Shown here piece by piece: positions 23,888 to 28,442 of a stretch of DNA of 28,442 nt. The notes beneath the pieces were generated by a model. It was not told the DNA's origin, ran no database searches, and saw nothing but the letters and a program-made list of their open reading frames with translations. Made by a program: the position numbers and the translations under genes. Where the stretch lies: contig DAVZHM010000016.1 in NCBI GenBank assembly GCA_052273845.1, forward strand, positions 1 through 28,442, written 5' to 3'. Every line of letters begins with the position of its first letter. Within the stretch, counting starts at the first letter, position 1. The DNA is from Fimenecus sp052273845 (GTDB lineage Bacteria > Bacillota > Clostridia > Oscillospirales > Acutalibacteraceae).

Positions 23888-24840
23888 GCATTCGCGTCAT
23901 CAAACCCGGCGTACTTACCACGGTACAGGACTCGGGCAGAACGGGCTTTCAGTCAAAAGGCTTTAATGTTTCGGGTGTGATGGACCGCCGCGCATACCGC
24001 TTGGGCAATTACTTGGTCGGGAATTACACCGATGAAGCGGTTTTGGAAATGTCGATGTTCGGCGGCACGTTCACCTTTTTAGAGTCGAATTACATTGCCA
24101 TTACCGGTGCGGATATGGGTGCGACCATAGAGGGCATCCCTGCGCCGATGTATGAAACCATATTCGTGCGCGAAGGCGACACGCTTGCCTTCGGTGCGGC
24201 AAAAACGGGTATGTATACCTATGTTGCCTTTGCGGGGGGATTGGATATACCTGAAGTATTGGGCAGCCGTTCCACCAATCTCAAATGCGCGCTCGGCGGA
24301 TTTGCAGGTCGCAAACTCAAAGCCGGCGACATTCTCCCTTTTAAAATGCCGCTTGACGAATTGGGCAATTTGCGCATACAGCATTTGCCCATAGAGGATT
24401 ACGGCAAAAACGAGGCGCACATTCGCGCGGTTTTGGGCCCGCAAGACGATTATTTTACAAAAAAAGGGATAGAAACCTTTCTTTCCACCCCCTACCGCGT
24501 GACGGAAAACACCGACCGTATGGGGTGCAAACTGGACGGCGACGCAATAGAATACAAAGACAAGGTCGATATTATTTCGGACGGCATTGTATTCGGCAGC
24601 GTGCAAGTGCCGCCGAAAGGCACGCCGATTGTGATGCTTGCCGACCGCCAAACCACGGGTGGGTATGCAAAAATCGCCACGGTGGTGTCGACGGATTTGC
24701 CGCTTTTGGTGCAAAGAAAACCCGGCGACACGGTATATTTTGAAGCCATTTCGGCAAAGGCGGCCGAAAAACTGTTTATCAAGGAACAGCAGCGGTTTGA
24801 AACTTTGCTGTTACATTACGGAGAGGATTTAATCGTATGA
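23884..24840 (+). CDS. pxpC: 5-oxoprolinase subunit C (KipA-like)
   Basis: 318 residues. N-terminal blocks TTVQDSGRTGFQSKGFNVSGVMDRRAYRLGN and EMSMFGGTFTF, with PTGM-like and ILPF elements further on, are those of the biotin-dependent carboxyltransferase-like/KipA family. It partners PxpB in ATP-dependent 5-oxoproline opening. There is no biotin carboxyl carrier domain, as expected. Joined at both ends by ATGA overlaps to pxpB and to the DUF1445 gene. Urea amidolyase and allophanate hydrolase share this fold as fused domains, but the adjacent pxpB and pxpA favour 5-oxoprolinase. Confidence 0.93.
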   Translation: MSIRVIKPGVLTTVQDSGRTGFQSKGFNVSGVMDRRAYRLGNYLVGNYTDEAVLEMSMFGGTFTFLESNYIAITGADMGATIEGIPAPMYETIFVREGDTLAFGAAKTGMYTYVAFAGGLDIPEVLGSRSTNLKCALGGFAGRKLKAGDILPFKMPLDELGNLRIQHLPIEDYGKNEAHIRAVLGPQDDYFTKKGIETFLSTPYRVTENTDRMGCKLDGDAIEYKDKVDIISDGIVFGSVQVPPKGTPIVMLADRQTTGGYAKIATVVSTDLPLLVQRKPGDTVYFEAISAKAAEKLFIKEQQRFETLLLHYGEDLIV

Positions 24841-25625
24841 ACATTTACGAACACGAAACGCCCTATGCGGTGCGGCAGAAAATCCGCACGGGCGAAATCA
24901 ACGGGCAAACCTCCGGTATGTGCTTAGGCTATGCACAGGCAAACCTTGCGGTGCTTCCGAAAGCGCTTGCCTATGACTTTTTGCTGTTTGCACAGCGCAA
25001 CCCCAAACCCTGCCCGATTTTGGAAGTTTCCGATGTCGGCAGTATGTATTTGAAAAAAATCGCCAAAGATTGCAACATTGCAACGGACATTCCGAAATAC
25101 CGTATTTATGAGCACGGGGAACTTGTCGGCGAATATGACAATGTGGAAAAGTTTTGGCGGGACGATTTGGTTGCGTTCTTAATCGGTTGTTCATTTTCGT
25201 TTGAGTCGGAACTTTTGGAGTCGGGCGTTTCGGTGCGCCATATTGAAGAAGGCAAAAATGTGCCGATGTACTTAACGAATATCCCCTGCGAAGAAGCAGG
25301 CGCATTTTCGGGCAATATGGTGGTGAGTATGCGCCCCCTACCGCACGACCAAATCGTGAAATCGGTCAACATTACCGCTTCTATGCCGCGCGTACACGGC
25401 ACGCCTGTGCACATCGGCGCGCCCGAAGCAATTGGCATCAAAGACATAAACAAACCCGATTTCGGTGACGCGGTGACGATAAATCCCGGCGAAACGCCTG
25501 TCTTTTGGGCGTGCGGGGTAACGCCGCAGTCGATTGTGATGCACTCAAAACCTGAATTTTGCATCACCCACGCCCCCGGGCATATGCTCATTACCGATGT
25601 AAAAAATGCAGATTTGAAATCTTAA
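24837..25625 (+). CDS. DUF1445 protein, D-glutamate cyclase N-terminal-domain homologue (YcsI-like)
   Basis: 262 residues, the full family length. Very strong family blocks: GMCLGYAQANLAVLP, FLLFAQRNPKPCPILEVSDVG, DDLVAFLIGCSFSFE, NMVVSMRPLP, RVHGTPVHIGAPEAIGI, ETPVFWACGVTPQS and THAPGHMLITD. Usually annotated as putative hydro-lyase, it is the N-terminal domain of DGLUCY, and YcsI in Bacillus sits beside the KipI/KipA/YcsF genes as here. It starts inside the pxpC stop (ATGA overlap) and is followed by a 57-base gap with a small CGGC-AGAAT-GCCG hairpin before pxpA. A dehydration (ring-closing) role on D-glutamate, perhaps with the DUF4392 protein, is likely but inferred. Confidence 0.9.
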   Translation: MNIYEHETPYAVRQKIRTGEINGQTSGMCLGYAQANLAVLPKALAYDFLLFAQRNPKPCPILEVSDVGSMYLKKIAKDCNIATDIPKYRIYEHGELVGEYDNVEKFWRDDLVAFLIGCSFSFESELLESGVSVRHIEEGKNVPMYLTNIPCEEAGAFSGNMVVSMRPLPHDQIVKSVNITASMPRVHGTPVHIGAPEAIGIKDINKPDFGDAVTINPGETPVFWACGVTPQSIVMHSKPEFCITHAPGHMLITDVKNADLKS

Positions 25626-25682
25626 CGAAACGATTAAAACGGACGGCAGAATGCCGATTACACGATAAAAGGAGTGTTTTGC

Positions 25683-26450
25683 TTGCTGAAAATTGACTTA
25701 AACTGTGATATGGGCGAAAGTTTCGGCGCATATACCTTGGGATTAGACGGGGAAGTTGCCAAATACATTTCCTCTGCCAATGTTGCATGCGGATTTCACG
25801 CTTCCGACCCCATGGTGATGGACAAAACCGTTGCCATTTTGCAAGAAAACGGCGTTGCCGCAGGTGCGCACCCCGGATTTCCCGATTTGATGGGCTTCGG
25901 GCGGCGCAATATGAACGTCAGCCCTGCCGAAGCCAAGGCGTATGTGCAGTACCAAGTCGGCGCACTTTCGGCATTTTGCAAGGCAAGGAAAATACCTTTA
26001 CAGCATGTGAAGCCGCACGGTGCGCTTTACAATATGGCGGGCAAAGATTATGCGTTGGCACGCGCCATTTGCGAGGGCATTGCCGAAATAGATGAACACC
26101 TTATTTTATTGGGGCTTTCGGGCAGTCAAATGCTGAAAGCCGCAAAGGAAGTCGGGCTTTCTGCGGCAAAAGAAGTATTCGCCGACCGCGCCTACGAAGA
26201 GGATGGTTCTTTGGTTGCCCGCACAAAACCCGGCGCGATGATTACCGATGAGGACGAGGCGATCGCCCGCGTCATCGGTATGGTGAAATATGGCAAGGTG
26301 AAATCCTTGACAGGCAAAGAAATCGAAATTGAAGCCAATTCCGTATGCGTACACGGTGACGGTGAAAAAGCACTCGCCTTTGTTCAGAAAATCCGCAGTG
26401 CGTTGCTTGCAGAAAACATTGAAATTGCGCCGCTTGCGCAAGTAATTTGA
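25683..26450 (+). CDS. pxpA: 5-oxoprolinase subunit A (LamB/YcsF-like)
   Basis: 255 residues, as in Bacillus YcsF. Family blocks: KIDLNCDMGESFGAYTLG, ANVACGFHASDP, GAHPGFPD, HVKPHGALYNM and FADRAYEEDGSLVAR. It is the hydrolytic subunit of 5-oxoprolinase, acting with PxpB and PxpC. The first codon in frame (GTG at 25674) lies in the AAAGGAG ribosome site; the TTG at 25683, about eight bases further, is the preferred start, giving MLKIDLNCDMGES as in homologues. It ends just before alr (27 bases). Confidence 0.93.
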   Translation: MLKIDLNCDMGESFGAYTLGLDGEVAKYISSANVACGFHASDPMVMDKTVAILQENGVAAGAHPGFPDLMGFGRRNMNVSPAEAKAYVQYQVGALSAFCKARKIPLQHVKPHGALYNMAGKDYALARAICEGIAEIDEHLILLGLSGSQMLKAAKEVGLSAAKEVFADRAYEEDGSLVARTKPGAMITDEDEAIARVIGMVKYGKVKSLTGKEIEIEANSVCVHGDGEKALAFVQKIRSALLAENIEIAPLAQVI

Positions 26451-26476
26451 TTATAAACACAAAGAAGGTCTTACTT

Positions 26477-27643
26477 ATGCAACTCCCCGCTCGCGTATAT
26501 GCCGAAATTAACCTCGACGCGATTTGCCAAAACATTCAAAACGCGATGGATAAAGTCGGCAAAGATACGAAAATGATGGCAATCATCAAAACCGATGCTT
26601 ACGGGCACGGCGCGGTTCCCGTTGCGCGCGCACTTTCGGAAATCGGTACATACGCATTCGGCGTGGCAACCGTGGAAGAAGCGGTACAACTGCGCCGCGC
26701 AGGAATAAAAAATCCCATTCTCATTTTGGGGTATGTATTCCCTGCCGATTATGCACTTTTGATTGAAAACGACATTATGCACGCGGTGTTCCAATACGAA
26801 ACCGCCAAAGCGCTGTCCGAAAAAGCCGCCGCGCTCGGAAAAACCGTGAAAATTCATATCAAGCTGGACACCGGCATGGGCAGAATCGGCATGCAGCCCA
26901 CGGAAAAAAGCCTTGCGGAGATTGAAAAAATCGCCGCCCTTCCCAATTTGGAAATCAACGGTATTTTTACGCATTTTGCGTGTGCGGATGAGGCGGACAA
27001 AACCTCGTGCAACCGTCAAAAAGAAAAGTATTTGGATTTCGTGCAGAAATTGGACGCACGCGGCGTGCAAATCCCGATAAAACATATGTGCAACAGCGCG
27101 GGGATTATTGAATTCAATGACAATTTCTTAAATATGACCAGAAGCGGCATTATGACCTACGGGTTGTACCCTTCTGAGGAAGTCAATAAGGCGAATTTGG
27201 AACTGCACCCCGCCTTACAGTTGAAAAGCCATGTAGCCTTTGTAAAAACCGTCGAAAAGGGCTTTACGGTGAGTTATGGCTCTACCTATGTGACCGACAA
27301 AGAAACCACCGTCATTGCCACGGTGCCCGTAGGCTACGGCGACGGGTATCCGCGCGCGCTGTCGAACAAAGGCAAGGTATTGATTCACGGGCAATACGCG
27401 CCGATTGTCGGCAGGGTGTGTATGGACCAATTTATGGTAGATGTCACCGACATTCCGAATGTGAAACAGGGCGACACGGTCACTTTGGTCGGCACGGACG
27501 GCGACAAACGCATTTCCGTAGAAGATGTTGCCGATAACGCATACAGTTTCAACTATGAATTCTGCTGCGGCATCAACAAACGCGTGCCGCGCGTGTATAT
27601 CCGCAACGGCGAAGTGCAGGAAATCGTCGAGTCTTTGATTTGA
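26477..27643 (+). CDS. alr: Alanine racemase
   Basis: 388 residues. PLP-binding Lys38 in IIKTDAYGHG and the second catalytic residue Tyr267 in VSYGSTYVT are in the expected places; VGYGDGYPRALSNKG and GRVCMDQFMVDVTDIP complete the family pattern. It interconverts L- and D-alanine for peptidoglycan and, here, supplies or removes D-alanine for Dat. The ATG at 26477 follows AAGAAGG; the in-frame ATT/ATG region upstream to 26447 lacks a ribosome site. It is the last gene of the operon; its TGA forms part of the -35 of the following gene, and no terminator separates them. Confidence 0.96.
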   Translation: MQLPARVYAEINLDAICQNIQNAMDKVGKDTKMMAIIKTDAYGHGAVPVARALSEIGTYAFGVATVEEAVQLRRAGIKNPILILGYVFPADYALLIENDIMHAVFQYETAKALSEKAAALGKTVKIHIKLDTGMGRIGMQPTEKSLAEIEKIAALPNLEINGIFTHFACADEADKTSCNRQKEKYLDFVQKLDARGVQIPIKHMCNSAGIIEFNDNFLNMTRSGIMTYGLYPSEEVNKANLELHPALQLKSHVAFVKTVEKGFTVSYGSTYVTDKETTVIATVPVGYGDGYPRALSNKGKVLIHGQYAPIVGRVCMDQFMVDVTDIPNVKQGDTVTLVGTDGDKRISVEDVADNAYSFNYEFCCGINKRVPRVYIRNGEVQEIVESLI

Positions 27644-27668
27644 CAATCGCCCCGTTTTCCGTTACAAT
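27640..27668 (+). promoter_or_regulatory. Sigma-A promoter of the DUF4364 gene
   Basis: TTGACA (27640-27645, overlapping the alr stop), 17-bp spacer, TACAAT (27663-27668). A TTCCG-AAA-CGGAA palindrome follows, next to the CGGAG ribosome site. Confidence 0.78.
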
Positions 27669-27706
27669 TAATATATAAAACATTCCGAAACGGAACGGAG
27701 AATAAA

Positions 27707-28270
27707 ATGGAATTTGATAAATTTGACGCGTTTGACGCGGGCATAGAACTCGGCGGTCTTCGCAACCGCAACGAAATTCGGCTGCTGGTTTGCTATTTGC
27801 TCAAAGCATTAGACAAACCCGCTCCGAAGTCATTGGTGATTGACGCAATTTTGAACGATGGATTGGCGAATTATTTTGAAGTCAACGAAGCGATTGCGGA
27901 ACTTCTGAAAAACGGCAATATTGACCGCAATATCGTGGACGATGAAGAAGTGCTCACCGTAACCGAACGCGGGCGCAATTCGGCAGAATTGTTGGAAACT
28001 ACCTTGCCGAAAACCGTTCGGGAAAAAGCGGTCAATGCGGCAATTAAGTTTTTTACCCTTGCGCAAAACAAGCGCGAAAACAAAATCTTGACCGAAAAAC
28101 TCGCAGACGGCGGCTACAACGTCACCTTTATTTTGGGCGACGAGGGAGACGAACTGATGCGCCTGACCGTATTTGTGGCGGATTCGTTGCAGTTGGAGAT
28201 TGTTAAAAACAATTTCCTCAATGACCCTGTGAAGTTATATTCGAGCATTATTACGGCGCTTACAATTTAA
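27707..28270 (+). CDS. DUF4364 winged-helix-like protein
   Basis: 187 residues. Matches the Firmicutes DUF4364 pattern: an N-terminal winged-helix segment (about 20-100: NEIRLLVCYLLKAL, NYFEVNEAIAELLKNGNI, EEVLTVTERGRNSAELLETTLPK) and a C-terminal alpha/beta part ending at LTI. Function is unknown; DNA binding is plausible from the fold. CGGAGAATAAA precedes the ATG. It has its own promoter and a strong terminator, and converges on the 5S rRNA gene. Confidence 0.8.
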   Translation: MEFDKFDAFDAGIELGGLRNRNEIRLLVCYLLKALDKPAPKSLVIDAILNDGLANYFEVNEAIAELLKNGNIDRNIVDDEEVLTVTERGRNSAELLETTLPKTVREKAVNAAIKFFTLAQNKRENKILTEKLADGGYNVTFILGDEGDELMRLTVFVADSLQLEIVKNNFLNDPVKLYSSIITALTI

Positions 28271-28285
28271 TGTGTAACAAGTAGA

Positions 28286-28320
28286 AATCCCGCCCGCACA
28301 AAGTTTGTGCGGGCGGGATT
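28286..28320 (+). terminator. Strong intrinsic terminator after DUF4364 gene
   Basis: Perfect 17-base inverted arms (AATCCCGCCCGCACAAA at 28286-28302 and complement at 28304-28320) are followed by GTTTTT. It should block read-through into the convergent rRNA gene. Confidence 0.88.
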
Positions 28321-28356
28321 GTTTTTCCGGTCAAATCTGTTCAAAAAAGATAAAAA

Positions 28357-28371
28357 AATAGCCCCCCTATT
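28357..28371 (-). terminator. Terminator after 5S rRNA
   Basis: On the - strand AATAG-GGGGG-CTATT is followed by TTTTT, 20 bases beyond the 5S 3' end. A short stem, so moderate confidence. Confidence 0.55.
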
Positions 28372-28390
28372 GGAGAACTACTTTTCAATA

Positions 28391-28442
<52 letters not shown>

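Overview
The window looks like a chromosomal segment of an anaerobic member of the Clostridia (Bacillota), probably host-associated. The basis is strong AGGAGG-type ribosome binding sites, near-consensus sigma-A promoters, small Clostridia-type ribbon-helix-helix proteins, a DUF4364 protein, and catabolic genes for hexuronides and alpha-galactosides. It is gene dense, with 24 protein genes (one frameshifted), one very short leader ORF and the 3' part of a 5S rRNA. No insertion sequence, prophage, CRISPR array or tRNA was seen. No gene-free stretch exceeds 300 bases; the longest (20977-21214) carries the most interesting regulatory region.

Layout. (1) 1-6809: hexuronide use. uxaC has its own promoter; a GPH-family sugar symporter plus GH2 glycosidase operon is divergent from an AraC-family regulator, with a 21-bp-spaced direct repeat between them. 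(2) 6810-7600: a small RHH protein divergent from a DUF2493/SLOG gene broken by one missing G; matching palindromes lie between them. (3) 7600-12398: an MFS transporter, then a four-gene operon on the + strand (PI-PLC-like, MBL hydrolase, PfkB kinase, FliB-like methylase). (4) 12500-15489: beta-CASP nuclease, family 2 glycosyltransferase and a second RHH protein. (5) 15559-20976: MATE transporter, GH36 alpha-galactosidase and Tex. (6) 21082-27643: the main system. A consensus promoter drives dat (D-amino-acid transaminase), a DUF4392 protein, pxpB, pxpC, a DUF1445 protein, pxpA and alr. (7) 27640-28442: a DUF4364 protein converging on a 5S rRNA that is cut by the window end.

The operon in (6) reads as a complete D-glutamate salvage route. 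Alr and Dat interconvert the D-Ala and D-Glu pools. DUF4392 and DUF1445 are the C- and N-terminal domains of the eukaryotic D-glutamate cyclase DGLUCY, here encoded as separate genes; they would turn D-Glu into 5-oxoproline. PxpABC would open 5-oxoproline to glutamate with ATP. Upstream are two ArgR-type boxes exactly 21 bp apart, a perfect -35/-10 promoter, and a leader whose 13-bp stem holds the ribosome binding site and start codon of a four-codon ORF in its loop. This suggests coupling to arginine/glutamate status and possibly leader-based control. The domain calls are secure; the pathway and the regulation are inference.
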